Positions 10,672-22,048 of a stretch of DNA of 64,000 nt are shown in pieces. The stretch covers positions 139,974,297 through 140,038,296 of the forward strand of contig NC_084793.1 in NCBI RefSeq assembly GCF_963169125.1, in the 5' to 3' direction. Position numbers and translations under genes: made by a program. A model generated the notes under the pieces. It was not told the origin of the DNA and did not search any database. It worked only from the letters and a program-made list of their open reading frames with translations. Source of the stretch: Humulus lupulus. Taxonomy: Eukaryota > Streptophyta > Magnoliopsida > Rosales > Cannabaceae. How positions within the stretch are numbered: position 1 is the stretch's first letter; every line of letters begins with the position of its first letter.

Positions 10672-11122
10672 AGAGCCTAATGCTCACTTGTAAGACACAC
10701 CATTTTCCATCCACAAAGCACTTGGCTGGAAAATACACCATAGAGGCTTGATAATTCCAGAGAGCTATTTCCTAGAGAGATCCCTTAGTGCTTAGAGAAT
10801 AGGGGAAATAAGCTTTTGGACAAAGGTCTTGACCCTTGTTCAAGTTGGTGATCCCCACTACTCTACACTTTGGTTGTGTGATAGTTTGTTCTTTTTATTG
10901 GTTTTATTTTCATTCTTTTGATCTTGTTGATCTTATTTACTTGTATTATTATTGTTTTGACTTTGTAATCTTCTTCTTCTACCTCTTTATATTTACTTGT
11001 ATTTTTAGCAATTGGGTTGTAATGTTTATTTAATCAATTACCTTGTCTATAGTATTTTTTGCAAAGAGTTGTATTTGGTTTTTCCATATTTCCATTGAGT
11101 ATAAAAAATATATTCTCTAACA

Positions 11123-12736
11123 ATCAAAAGCTTATTTTCCTTTTCAATGGAAGGAAAAACCATAGAGATCTTGTGAGGATCCAACTTGAAAAGATGGTAA
11201 GATAAGGTAATGTTCTTCTTTTGTTTTCTTAGAAGATCTAATGGTTTTCATATAGTGATAGAAATGTGAAGAAGAAAATTTTATAAATGAGGTTCATTGT
11301 TTTCTAATCTTCTTTGTTTTTTAGTGGTTAGATTAGAAGATAATATAATATCTTGAGTTTTTCTTATATGTGATTAATGTGTAAACAATCTAGTACATTA
11401 TTGGGTAATATGCTAGAATGTTACATAATTGTCTTATTATGAGATAATGATAAATTATTAAGATGAAAATTTTATGAGTTTTATATGACATGCCTATATA
11501 TTGATTTTGTGAATCAATAGAATATATCAATATGTGGATTTGTGAATTATTGTATGATATTTGTGATATATTTACAATATTATTTTGAGATTAACAATGC
11601 ATGCTAATATGATGGATATATGTTGATAAATTGTGTAAAATTTCTTTGAGACATAATTATGTTAATATATAAATGTATATTGATTTATACATGAGAATTA
11701 TCATGATTATTATGATATCCCATATAATATGATTATTAAGGTGATAATAATGTAAATATGTTTATCATATATTATTGAAATGTGATGAGTTACCATTTAT
11801 TTGGTAAATAAAGAGAATTATTTGAGAAATTAAATTTCACATTTAAGTGTTTACCATCTCACTTTATGAGATAAGAAAAGATGAAACTAAGGGGGTTACA
11901 TCTTTTAATGGTTGTGTCTTGCCATTACAAGAAAAATGGATCAAAGTGGATTCAAAAATTGTGGGATGACATATTGACTCAATAGACTTATAGTCTAAAG
12001 AATGGTCAAAAGAGAAAATATTTGAGAATTATTTAGTGACAATAATTCTTAAACATTGAATATCTCAATGAGGAGACATTACAAAATTGGAGAAGCAATT
12101 TTGAATCTTTACACCAATAGTGAATAGATTAAAGTCAACTTTATTCATTTTGGTTAAAGATGGTGATATGTTTAAATTAATCTCAATGAGGAGATAATTT
12201 TAAACAAAAGAAATCAAAGTGTTTAAATAAATCAATGAGGGTTTATTTTCTCTGATTTAAAGTGTTTTAAAATTGACATCTTCATTTTGATTTTGATGAG
12301 AAAAACAATGGATGTCAAACTGGTGTTTTCAAAAGAATCTCAAAGAGACTCTTCAGAAATACACAAAAGTTGTTTAAATAATTTTGAGATTATTTAGACA
12401 ACTAAAATTGAAAATTTGTGATTATTTGTTTGAGAAATTCTCACATTACATTTGTGTTCACATTTTTATTTTGTGAAATACATAAAAGAAAGAAACTAAG
12501 TGAAAGTTGCTTTGAAAGAAATGTGCATTGCTTTAAAAAGCAAATAAATCAAGATAAAACATTGAGGTTTTTATCTTGATCTATTGAGAGTTTATAATGT
12601 GTCTTAGAGGACTCATGATGAACTTTGAGAATTATAAGTCTAGATTTATCTTGGAGGATAAGGGACTTAATAGAAATGAAGAGATTTCTATTTTTTTTTA
12701 AATGATATTTTATTATCACTATGAGAGAAATGTGGG
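11123..12736. other. Unassigned AT-rich non-coding sequence
   Basis: No supportable open reading frame, RNA gene or clear repeat is present. The sequence is rich in phrases such as TTTGAGA, AATCTCAATGAGGAG and TAAAGTG, and resembles internal or LTR sequence of a non-autonomous retroelement. I found no terminal repeat pair that would define its ends. Confidence 0.4.
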
Positions 12737-13183
12737 GGTGATGCTCCAAAGTTAATCAATTTATTATTTTTATAATAATTGATTAATTTGGTCATCCTAT
12801 CAAATAGGTGATTTGGAATTCTCTAACATTAAATGTAATTAAGGCCCATTGGCTCAGGTAGAACTCCTTGAGCTTATAAATAAGAATCAAAAGGCTCAAT
12901 AGAGGGGACTTTTGAACTTCAGAATTCTAAGAGAAAAATAGAGTGTTTTTATCCATGATAATTCTATTCATCTAAAAGCGTGTGAAACTCGTGAACCCTA
13001 GTTCATTGATCATATTTATTGGAAATATACATTAATAAGAACACTTAGTGGAGGTAGGTTGTTACCATTTTATTGTGGCCGAACCACTATAAATCTTTTG
13101 TGTCGTTTATCTTTTCGTCTTGATTTCATCTCATTTTCTATCATTTTACTTGACTCCATATCGTTGACCAATTCGATGGTCAA
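12737..13183 (+). mobile_element. LTR-like remnant with TATA box
   Basis: A purine tract (AATGTGGGGGTGA) precedes TGCTCCAAAG. A TATA box (TATAAATA, 12875-12882) follows about 140 bp on. Near 13035-13090 is the phrase GTGGAGGTAGG..GCCGAACCACTATAAAT, which also appears in similar form in the LTRs at 17470-17510 and 57365-57400. The right end near CGATGGTCA is a guess. The fragment abuts the truncated second Tat element. Confidence 0.4.
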
Positions 13184-13306
13184 AATTTTTATTTTTGTAA
13201 AACATGGGATCCCTTATGCTTATTTTGGTTTTCTTAAATAAAAGAGAAATATTTATGTTTATGATCCAATGTTGTGTTCTCAATAATATTATGAGAAATT
13301 AGGGTG

Positions 13307-14700
13307 TAGCAGAGTTAGAGGAAACATAGGTGGACGAGAAAGACCCCTCCAGAGTAGTAAAGAATGGGCAAGGCCTAAGCTGGGACTTGCACGAGAACCT
13401 TGTTGTTTTCCTTCACAAAAACCAAGATGTTTTTGCATGGTCCCACACTGACATGGTTGGCATCAATCCGCATGTCATTAGGCATGCCCTCAATATTGAT
13501 GAAAATGCCTCTCCTTTCCAGCAGAAAAGAAGATTGATTAACTTCAATCAATCTGAGGCCTTGAAGGTCGAGGTCCAAAAGTTGTTGGCTAAGAACTTCA
13601 TCCAAGAAGCGTTATACTCCATTTGGGTGGCAAATCCAGTTCCAGTCAGGAAGCCTAATGGAACTTGGAGGACCTGGACAGACTTCACAGATGTAAACAA
13701 GGCTTGTCTGAAGGATTGTTTCCCTTTGCCGCACATCAACAATTTGGTCGACACCACTTCGGGGAACAAACTTTTGACCTTCATGGACGCCTACTCTGGC
13801 TGCAATCAAATTTCCATGCATATCCCCAATCAAGAGCACACTAGTTTTTTCACAGATAAATGAGTGTACTATTATAAGGTGATGCCTTTTGGGTTAAAGA
13901 ATGTAGACGCTACCTATTAGAGTTTAGTCAACCCGATGTTTAAGGATCAACTCGAACGTAACATGGAGGTGTATGTTGACGACATGTCGGTAAAGTCGAA
14001 GACCTCCTGGGACAGTATCTCGAATTTAAAGGAAGCATTTATAGTTTTATGATAGTTCAACATGAAGCTCAACCCTCAGAAATGCACGTTTGGTGTTGCA
14101 TCTGGAAAGGTCTTGAGTTTCATTGTGAGTTTGGGAGGTATAGAGCCGAACCCCAACAAAATTAAAGCTCTTGTTGATATTTTGTATCCTCAAAAAATGA
14201 AAGATGTTCAAAGCTTGACTGCGAGAATAGCAGCTTTGAGCTGTTTTGTATCTAAGGCAACCGACAAATGTGTACCCTTCTTCAATATCCTCAGAGGATC
14301 TCGATAGTTTTAATGGACCAAGGAGTATGAACAGGCTTTTAGAGCCCTTAAGACTCACATGGCTGAGCCTCCAATCCTTTCAAAGCTAGTAGATGGCAAA
14401 GTTTTGTTCCTGTACTTGGCCATCTCGGAGCATGCGATTAGTGCAGCCTTGGTGCGCAAGGAGGGAAAATGTAACACCTCGTGTACTACATTAGTAAAAT
14501 ATTACTAGGAGCCAAATTCTGATGAGAAGCTAACATTTTTTCTAGTGGTGGCTTCTCGAAAGCTCCGCCCTTACTTTCAGGTGCATACAATAAGAGTCCT
14601 AACCAACCAACCCCTCCAACAAGTTTTGCAGAAGTTGGATGCCATATGAAGACTACTAAAGTGGGTGATAGAACTTAGTCAGTACGATATAACCTATTCC
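13307..14700 (+). pseudogene. Reverse transcriptase and first RNase H of the second Tat
   Basis: The homologous frame starts AELEET-stop-VDEKDPSRVVK and continues through VFAWSHTDMVG, KPNGTWRTWTDF and FMDAYSGCNQI to a stop at 13861. It then runs through YKVMPFGLKN, MEVYVDDMSVKS, LNPQKCTFGV and the RNase H patches VASRKLRPYFQ and VLTNQPLQQVL. Stops or shifts occur near 13861, 13918, 14050 and 14306 and around 14470-14520. Catalytic aspartates of the polymerase are still readable. Confidence 0.8.
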
Positions 14701-15300
14701 CCTAGAACAACAGTCAAAGGGCAAGTTTTGGTAGACTTCGTTGCCGAGCCCACTGGCGTCTGCGACAAGACGAAGGTGAGTAGAGCGAAGATTCCAGCCT
14801 AGAAATTATGTGTGGATGGCTCATCGAATGAGAATAGTTCTAGATCTGACCTCATTTTGGTATCCCCCGAGGGGCACCGAGTTCATAGTGGTTTGAGGTT
14901 TGGCTTCGAAGCTTCAAATAACAAAGCAGAGTATGAGGCACTTCTCGTTGGGCTAAGAGTGGATTGGGAGCTACAAGCCAAGAGTTTAGAAATTTTCAGT
15001 GACTCATAGCTAGTAGTGAACCAGATAAAAGAAGAATATCAAGCTAGAGGTACCAGGATGGCCTCATAACTGGATAAGGCACGAGAATTACTACAACTTT
15101 TCAACCAGTACTCAATCACGCAAGTCCCTCGAGAGGAAAACTCCAACGCGGATGCCCTTGCAAGGTTGGCAACCACTAGAGATGTCGAGCTCCTAAATGT
15201 TGTTCCCATTGTCTTCCTAGCAGCCCCGAGCATTCAAGAAGTCAAGAAGGTAAGCAAGACCAGGTATGAAGATACATGGATGGGCCCTATCGTGAAGTAT
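14701..15300 (+). pseudogene. Second RNase H of the second Tat
   Basis: The linker TYSPRTTVKGQVLVDFVAEPTG leads to LCVDGSSNE (first D), NNKAEYEALLVGL (E), IFSDS-stop-LVVNQI (D) and NSNADALARLAT (D). At least three in-frame stops interrupt it, including TAG at 15007-15009 and TAA near 15067. The presence of this module in both Tat copies assigns both to the same lineage. Confidence 0.75.
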
Positions 15301-16512
15301 ACAACAACCGGAGAGCTCCTATTCAACAAGAATGCGGCCTGAAAACTGCACTACCAGAGTCCTCGGTACATCTTCACAGACGACAAACTTTATAAGAGAT
15401 CACACTGCAAGCCTTACTGAGGTGTGTTACAACTGAAGAGGCTTAAACTATCTGCTAGGAAGTCCATGAGAGATTCTGTGGTGATCATGTTGTGGGGCAT
15501 AGTTTGTCAAAGAAAGTCCTAAGGTAGGGTTATTTCTAGTCGACCATGAATAGAGATTCCCTAGAATATGTATAAAAGTGTGGCAAGTGTCAGCGAAACA
15601 CTACCGTGCCCCGAGCACCCCCGAATGAGTTAACCTAGATGACCAGTCCATGGCCTTCCGCGATGTGGGGGATCCATTTGGTTTGATCCTTTCCCACAGG
15701 GAAGGGTGGCATCCGATATGGTGTTGTGGCTGTTGATTACTTCGCCAATTGGGTAGAGGCTGAACCACTCGCAGCAATTACCTCCAAGAAAATTTTTGGA
15801 TTTTGTGATAAAAAATATTATCTGTCGGTATGGCCTCCCAAGAAAGTTAGTATCCGACAACGGTCTGCAATTTGACAGTAGCCTCTTCATAGATTTTTGC
15901 AAACAACACGAAATACACAAAAGCTTCTCAACAGTGACCCACCCTAAAGAGAATGGCCAAGTAGAAGTTGTGAACAAAACGATGAGAACGTCTCTGAAGA
16001 AGATATTGGAGCAAGCTAATGGGTTTGGCCCAAGGAGTTACCCCAGGTACTCTGGACCTACCAAACTACAGCTTGCACTTCAACTGGCCACACCTTTTTC
16101 CATGGCATGCGGATGCAAGGATATGCTCTTAATAGAGGCAACAATTCCCACTCATTGACGCACCACCTATGACCCGACGACTAACCACGAGTTGCTTCAA
16201 GAGCTATTGGATATGGTTGAAGAATACCATGAGTTGTCCCAGCTCCAGGTCACTTCTTACTATCAAAAGGTCGCTCGATACTTCAACTCTAGGGTGAAAG
16301 ATCGAAAGTTCTAGGTGGGAGACCTCGTTCTTAGGTGAGTATTTTTTTCTACCAAGGATTTGGGGGTGGGAGTGTTAGGCCCAAACTAGGAGGGCCCCTT
16401 CTAGATTGAAGAGATCGTCAGGCCAGGAATGTAAAAATTGGTCAGGTTGAATGGTTAATTGATCCCCCATGCCTGGAATGTCGAGCACCTTCGACTATTA
16501 CCAATGATAGTT
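15301..16512 (+). pseudogene. Integrase of the second Tat
   Basis: Degraded zinc-binding part (CGKCQRN-like, 15575-15600) is followed by a core with VAVDYFANWVEAEPLAA, LVSDNGLQFD and KENGQVEVVNKTM. The C-terminal patches QKVARYFNSRVKDRKF and VGDLVLR are present, with stops. The frame fades at about 16512. Shifts and stops throughout show long decay. Confidence 0.75.
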
Positions 16513-16824
16513 TGAGCATAATGGCTTCCCATTGTATTTTTTGTCTTTACTATTTTATGTTTTATTATGTAATGGACAATGAGTGAAAGTTAATGAAAAT
16601 TATGTAGTCTTAAACACATGATACAAGGTATTTTCAGGAAATTTTTTGCTTAGATTATATGTAGCGCCCAAAACTCTTAATGAGGTTTAGTACCTTGGTT
16701 AATGTGTCGGGAAGGCATTATTTGAATTATCTATGAATTTTATGATTTTAATTGAACATATATATGTGATTATGAGAATTACATGAGTTATATTATGATA
16801 TGATTATTTATTCATGTTTATGTG

Positions 16825-17596
16825 TTATACCCTTTTTTTTTTTTTGCATTTATGACATTTCAAAAAATAACAATTATAAAGGGATGATGAACAGAACCTA
16901 TAACCTTCATGTTCTTACAAATCACAAAGTACTTCCTATTCTCACAAAGCACAAAGGAGTTCGTGTTTTCACAAAGCACAAAGCACTTCCTGTTCTCATG
17001 AAGCACAAACGAGTTCCTATTCTCACAGAGTACAAAGCAGACTACCAAGCGCTAACAGAAGGGATTTGGTCGTGTAGCCACGTCCTTCAAGCTTTGTTTG
17101 CACAAGGCAAACCATTACACACTAACAATAGGATCTTATTCGTTCAACACACAAAATCTGCGCCAACAAAATTAGCAAAGGAGTACTGAGTTGTCATTTA
17201 TCAAAATATAATTGTATTTGTGTTGTAATGTATTATTTGCGAGCCAAGCCCAATAACTTAAACCCATAATCTAATAGTAACCCTAAACTCCTCACTATAA
17301 ATATGAGGAGATGGGATAGAAACGGGGGAGGCAATTCATAATGCCAAAACTCCATCCTTGTACAAATAGTCTCTATGTAATGTAAAAGTGAGGGAGGACT
17401 ATAGAACAACCGGCAATGCAAGTTTGCCAGAAAATATGGTTCTTTAAGCTTAACTATTAATAAAAGAGACTAAGTGGACGTAGGTCATCTTTTTAGGGTC
17501 GAGCCACTATAAAACATGATTTTATTTATTTTATTATGTCTTTATTCTTGAGCCCATGCTCTTATGTTCCCAAGTTGACGAAAAATGGTGTCAACA
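16825..17596 (+). mobile_element. Solo LTR nested inside the chromovirus solo LTR
   Basis: The insert starts at or two bases before TTATACCC and ends GGTGTCAACA. The exact 5-mer ATGTG flanks both sides (16820-16824 and 17597-17601). A TATA box (TATAAATA, 17296-17303) and a leader with GGCAATTCATAATG lie inside. If the first TG of the LTR is shared with the duplication, its start is TGTTATACCC at 16823. No coding sequence or primer-binding site is attached. Confidence 0.7.
16917..17038 (+). repeat. 27-bp tandem repeat, about 4.5 copies
   Basis: Units start at 16917, 16944, 16971, 16998 and 17025 and follow ACAAAGCACAAAG.A.TTC.TGTTCTC with a few changes per copy. The array lies in U3 of the nested solo LTR, about 260 bp upstream of its TATA box. 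Confidence 0.85.
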
Positions 17597-18584
17597 ATGT
17601 GTATTAAATGTGCTTATAGACCTGTTTTGGTTTAGAAAGGGCATTTTAGTAATTTTGACCTATGGAGGGTATATTTATAATTTTATATGCTATGTGCATG
17701 AGATCACATTATTATGTGGATATATTTATGATATTCGGCATGATTCGATCCATTTGAGCAGCTTAGCAGAAAAGTCACAATGAGGATAAATGCTAGGCGT
17801 GGGGTGAGCTTAAGGGTATTTTGATAATTTGGCAAAACTATCAAGATTTATCGGTTAATGGAATTGATTGGGATTAGTGATTTAATTTGGGATTTGAGGT
17901 AAAATTTGAGGTTTAGTGGGGATTTAAGCTATATGACCAAAATTCCCTTGAAGGACTAAGTGGAGGGTAGTATGAGCTAGGGCCAAAATGGTATTTTTCC
18001 ATTAAAATAAATAAAGACTTAGCTACGTCTGAACCTTAACTCCCACTCACGGTCTCTCTCTTTCCCTCTTGCTCTCTTCTTTGTTCCAAGACCAAAGCAC
18101 TCAAAAATTAAGGATAAGCTTGTTGGATTTTGAGGCATTCTAGTGAAGAGTTTAAGCTTTGCTTGAGGATAGGAGCCATCAAGGCCATCTTTCCAGCTGG
18201 GGATTCGAAATTTCAGAGGTATGGTTGCCTAGTTTGGAGTTTCTTTGTGTTCTTGACGATTGTGAAGGATTAAAGTGATTTTTGAACTTTTATGTGTCTG
18301 GGGGACTTTGGTGTTGTGATTGGTGGTGGATGCACGATTCTTAGATGTTCTTAAACTTGGAATTGGACTTGAATTTCATATTTTTGGGTAAGTTTTCAAT
18401 GTTTAAGCTTAAATAGTAATTTTGGCAATTGGGTATTTTTGGTTGTATTGAGTGAGTTTTGTTGATATTCTGAAGTCATTAAATTAGTCTATGGTCGAAT
18501 AGTTATGGAAAATTGGCTGGGAATTGGGTTAGAGTCAATTTGGTGATTGAAAATGCAAGGGACAATTGCGGTTCTGGGTTTTCT

Positions 18585-18765
18585 CATGGTAGCGCCATGG
18601 CGCTTGAGTCGAGCGCCACGACCCACTTGAGTTTCTTCGAGGGTGGGTTTTCCTCGAACCACCGTGGCGCCGCGACCCTAAATGGGAAAAATTTGATAAG
18701 GGAGCCCTCTATTTGGTGGAGAGCTGCGACCCTTTAGGGGAAGTGTCGTGGCTCAAAATGCACGA
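18585..18765 (+). repeat. GC-rich GGCGC-type palindromic segment in LTR
   Basis: A cluster of related motifs (GCGCCATGGCGC, GAGCGCCACGACCC, GTGGCGCCGCGACCC, GCTGCGACCC, GTCGTGGCTC) lies in otherwise AT-rich LTR sequence. Its position within the LTR resembles that of similar segments in other LTR families in this window. Confidence 0.65.
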
Positions 18766-19754
18766 GTTTTATATAGGAGCTTCTCAATTTGTTTTAGAGT
18801 CACGACGTTGTAGGGGTGTGTTATCTTGGGAGGCTCAGGGGACGAACTCGCTATCCCGTTTAGTGGAATTCAAGGTCCTGAGAGCTAGGGCTTGATCTTG
18901 GAGCCCATTATCTAATTTAGCTCTGATAAATGTACCATTGGTGTTGTGAGTAGGGTTTTCTGCAAGGCTCGGGTGAAAAGGATCGTACTCAGGGTCGCTT
19001 CACTAATTTGCTCAAGACTTAAGGTAAGAAAACTAATACTTGCACCCTGTAATGGGCACCAGCCCTATTATCTGGAAATAGTTATGACTATATCTAAATT
19101 GGGAATAATGGTTGTGTGATTTTATCTAGTTTTATTTGTTTCATCGGATTGTTGAATAGTTATTTGTGAGTGATCGACACTGGCCGTATTCAAAAAATTG
19201 CATGTGTAATGCAGGTCGAGATGGCAGAACCACTTAAAGGGTTATGAACCCCTTGGTTTGACATAGATCGTATGAATGAATATTGGATTGACATGAATTG
19301 TGTATCTATTGTCATGCTTATTACGAGTTTTAAATGCCTGATAGTTTTCTTACTGGGCCTCGGCTCACGAGTGCTTTATGGTGTAGGTAAGGGTAGAGGA
19401 AAGCTTGACCAGCTGTGACTTGGAGAGCTGTAGGTGCGGTGTGTACATACTCAACCTGCTCAGCCGCCACTGTCGAAATACTTTTGAGGAACAAGGTTTG
19501 TTAGCTTAGTTTTGCTGCTTAGGTCGGCTGGTTCTGTAACTTTGTTAAACCTGATTTTTTATTTAAAACTTTTGGGATCTCGTGTATATGGTCAAACCTT
19601 TTTTATGAAAAGTTTAACTTCATTGACCAAAATTTTTAATACCTAAACTGTTTTTTAGCTTTAATTACACTTTTAAGTCAAAATGACTCGCTTACCAAGT
19701 TAAGCACTATTTTTAACACACAGTGTAACGGTCCAAGATTAGTAGGGGGTTACA

Positions 19755-20631
19755 TTATGTATCAAAATTAGCACCGTATGTGACTCGCCCGAACATTCGT
19801 TACAAATGATTACAGATTACAAATCTTCAATCACTTGGGTGGCAGATGACTAGGGCTCGAATCACTCAGAAGCAACAGTTCTAGTGAATGAGACCTAGAC
19901 GAAACTTAGTAAAAAAAGGTAGTTGAAAGAGGAACATTAGGACATTTTGACCACTAGTGTTTACAATAAGTGGGCTAGATCTTTAACACGGTCTTTGACC
20001 AGTGTTTGCCTGCGACTACGGAACCTTAGGCCCAAATTCAATGCGAGGAGCAGCAGCCCTAAGCTTTGAATACTTAAGTCAACTTTAATGAGAGAAACCT
20101 AAACAAGGTATCTAAAAGTCGATAAGAGAATGGACTAAAGCTTATATAATTAAGTTAAGGTACCACAAGACCTAAGTGCATCCCAAGGCCATAGTGTCAA
20201 GGTAACATGTACTTGAATTTCTCAAAACTTACACAAGGAAGTAGGCAAACGTTAAAAGTCCCATTATTGTATGTGCAAAGGATAACCTAAATGCATTGGA
20301 TGCAACTCAAGTTACAGTGTAACAAGTTGCTCGAATGCATGGCAAGGGCTAGGCAAAAAGTTGCCTAAATGCCCCGGTTTTAGTCAAACCCCTAAGGCAT
20401 AGACCTATACTAAGAGGCCTGAGAATGTCGCGAAGCCTCAGTGTCCAAGCAATGTATGGAGAAAAGCATTAAAAGGAAACCGACCAAAATAAAAAAAATA
20501 AAAAAACACAATAATATATACAAGTTATTGCAAAAAAAATAGTCCTCGGGAGTGTGAATGTTTTGGTCTAAACATCAGGGGTTCGAAGACCCATAATTAA
20601 AATACATACATATATTACAAAAACAATAATA
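19755..20631. other. Second Tat: spacer between integrase and antisense gene
   Basis: Non-coding continuation of the Tat internal region after the solo LTR. It includes a run of A-rich sequence at about 20480-20540. No gene is supportable. The antisense gene ends at its right border. Confidence 0.5.
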
Positions 20632-20932
20632 AACATGCAAAATAGAGCTACTATAGGGCAGACCCATCTCCACAGACAGGAGCCTCCGAGGCCCCAGGGG
20701 CCACCTCTCCAGACAGAATCACCACATTCTCAGTGCTATTGGCTCGGGAATGGTTACAACACAATTTTTGCAGGCCTCCTCGGCTTACAGGCGCTTCTCG
20801 TAGAGACCCCGAACATACGCTTCATCATCCCCCAAATAGCAAAGCTCCAAGTCAGGGTTGCAGAGACAGACGTTGAAGATGGCATCCATTGCGATTGAAT
20901 TAGATCGCTCTTGATGTTTCTTAACTTCCACC
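20632..20932 (-). pseudogene. 3' end of the second Tat antisense gene
   Basis: On the minus strand the frame reads VEVKKHQERSNSIAMDAIFN, then CNPDLELCYLGDDEAYVRGLYEKRL, a stop, and AEEACKN. This is the C-terminal part of the Tat antisense protein. It is separated from the rest (46828 onwards) by the copia insertion, and removing copia plus one CCACC restores the frame as EEN-stop-VEVKKH. Internal stops mark it as dead. Confidence 0.65.
20928..20932. repeat. Target-site duplication of the copia element, left copy
   Basis: CCACC here is repeated exactly at 46823-46827, just outside the right end of the copia element. It marks the insertion point within the Tat antisense gene. Confidence 0.85.
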
Positions 20933-22048
20933 AGTTGGGGTTTTATGCCCTAATTATAACCCAATTTCTTTGTAATCTCATTTTATTATCAATAAAAGAA
21001 TAGAAATCATTTGTTGACTTGGTCAATCACTTTGCTCATATGTTTTATTTTCATGATTATTTCTTTAGTATAAACTTCTATTAAATCTCGAGCATATAGC
21101 TAATCGTATTTATAGTGACGTAATCAGAGTGGAATATAAATATGATTATATGTTCAAAATAAGTTAGTCCTAAGATTAGTCGATGCACAGGATTTACACT
21201 GACTTGCCAATCTACAATATGATATGCTTCCACATTGCAGTGTTATGTTCTTTCTAGAACATTAGCAAAGTAGATAAGATCGGATGTATTTGTTACATCG
21301 GACAAGACTAATATTGACAGTTGATAGGATATGTAAACATACTGTTATTATCGATTTAAGTCATATCATATAGTTGACCATAGGTCATTTCAATCTCAAT
21401 TCTTAGTTGTTAATATTCTAACTTATTGTATTATTTGAGTTCTTTGACTTGTTCGTTACCTACTTACCCTATGGACTAGCCCATACTTACATCTTGGGAA
21501 CTCGGTAGTATAATTGAGTGGTAGTGTTAATCATAGATATGAGCCTCTATAGCTTATGATGAAGAAGTGAAATGACGGTTTCCTTTTAGTTTGGTTCAAG
21601 GTGTTAAATGATAGAGATTTCATTTCAGTAATTAATATTAGTTTACTGAAATATCATTTACAAGGAACTAAGTTTTTTACCTTCTCACTTCTTCTCTCTG
21701 TCTCTCTCTAAAAGGGGAACAGAAACGCATTTGAGGATTTTAGAGCTCACTCCCTTAAGGATAAAATACAATGAGGGGTAAAACGGTATTTTAGTCACAT
21801 CTCATTGTAGACCGTCTATAGAGGATTGAGTGACATTTATGGTTGTAAAAATGGATAATTAATAGCATATCTATATTTGTTATAGAGCATTTTCCGAATT
21901 CAAGAGTGCAATTCCGAGTCTTTAGTGGAGTCACGAGGAATTAATAAGTTAGTAAATTTATTTGTTAGATTTATGATAACTTATTGGAGCTTGATTTCAT
22001 AGGCCCATGGTCCCACTATACCTTGGATAAAATCATCTAGATAGTCTT

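Larger units (their letters stand above)
10066..11122 (+). mobile_element. LTR of an unassigned retrotransposon, probably copia-type
   Basis: The stretch begins TGTTAAATTATTTTAA right after a purine tract (AAGTGGGGGAA) and ends TTCTCTAACA, giving the TGTTA..TAACA ends of an LTR. A TATA box (TATAAATA, 10664-10671) sits about 600 bp in, followed by a pyrimidine-rich, T-rich R-U5 region. No primer-binding site follows the right end and flanking 5-mers (GGGAA, ATCAA) do not match. It is therefore a 3' LTR with a scrap of internal sequence, or a solo LTR whose duplication has decayed. Confidence 0.5.
16660..19754 (+). mobile_element. Solo LTR of a chromovirus-type Ty3 element, itself interrupted
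   Basis: It begins TGTAGCGCCCAAAACTC and ends GGGGGTTACA. The flanking 5-mers TTATA and TTATG differ by one base, consistent with an aged target duplication. Landmarks match the inverted LTRs at 38070-42884: TAATGTGTCGGGAAGGCAT near the start, GGGCCTCGGCTCACGAGTGCTTTATGGTGTAGG-like signals near 19350 and CAGCCGCCACTGTCG near 19460. No internal region is attached. A second solo LTR splits it at 16825-17596. It sits between integrase and the antisense gene of the second Tat. Confidence 0.75.

Noticed and set aside
10066..13183. One complete element with LTRs at 10066 and 12737
   Set aside because: The two LTR-like stretches do not share sequence beyond the purine tract and TATA box, so they are not a pair.
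16800..17189. 129-codon frame with KHK repeats
   Set aside because: The repeat comes from the 27-bp tandem array in a solo LTR, and there is no family resemblance.
20635..20898. 87-codon + strand frame
   Set aside because: It is the shadow of the minus-strand antisense Tat gene, whose frame continues across the copia insertion.
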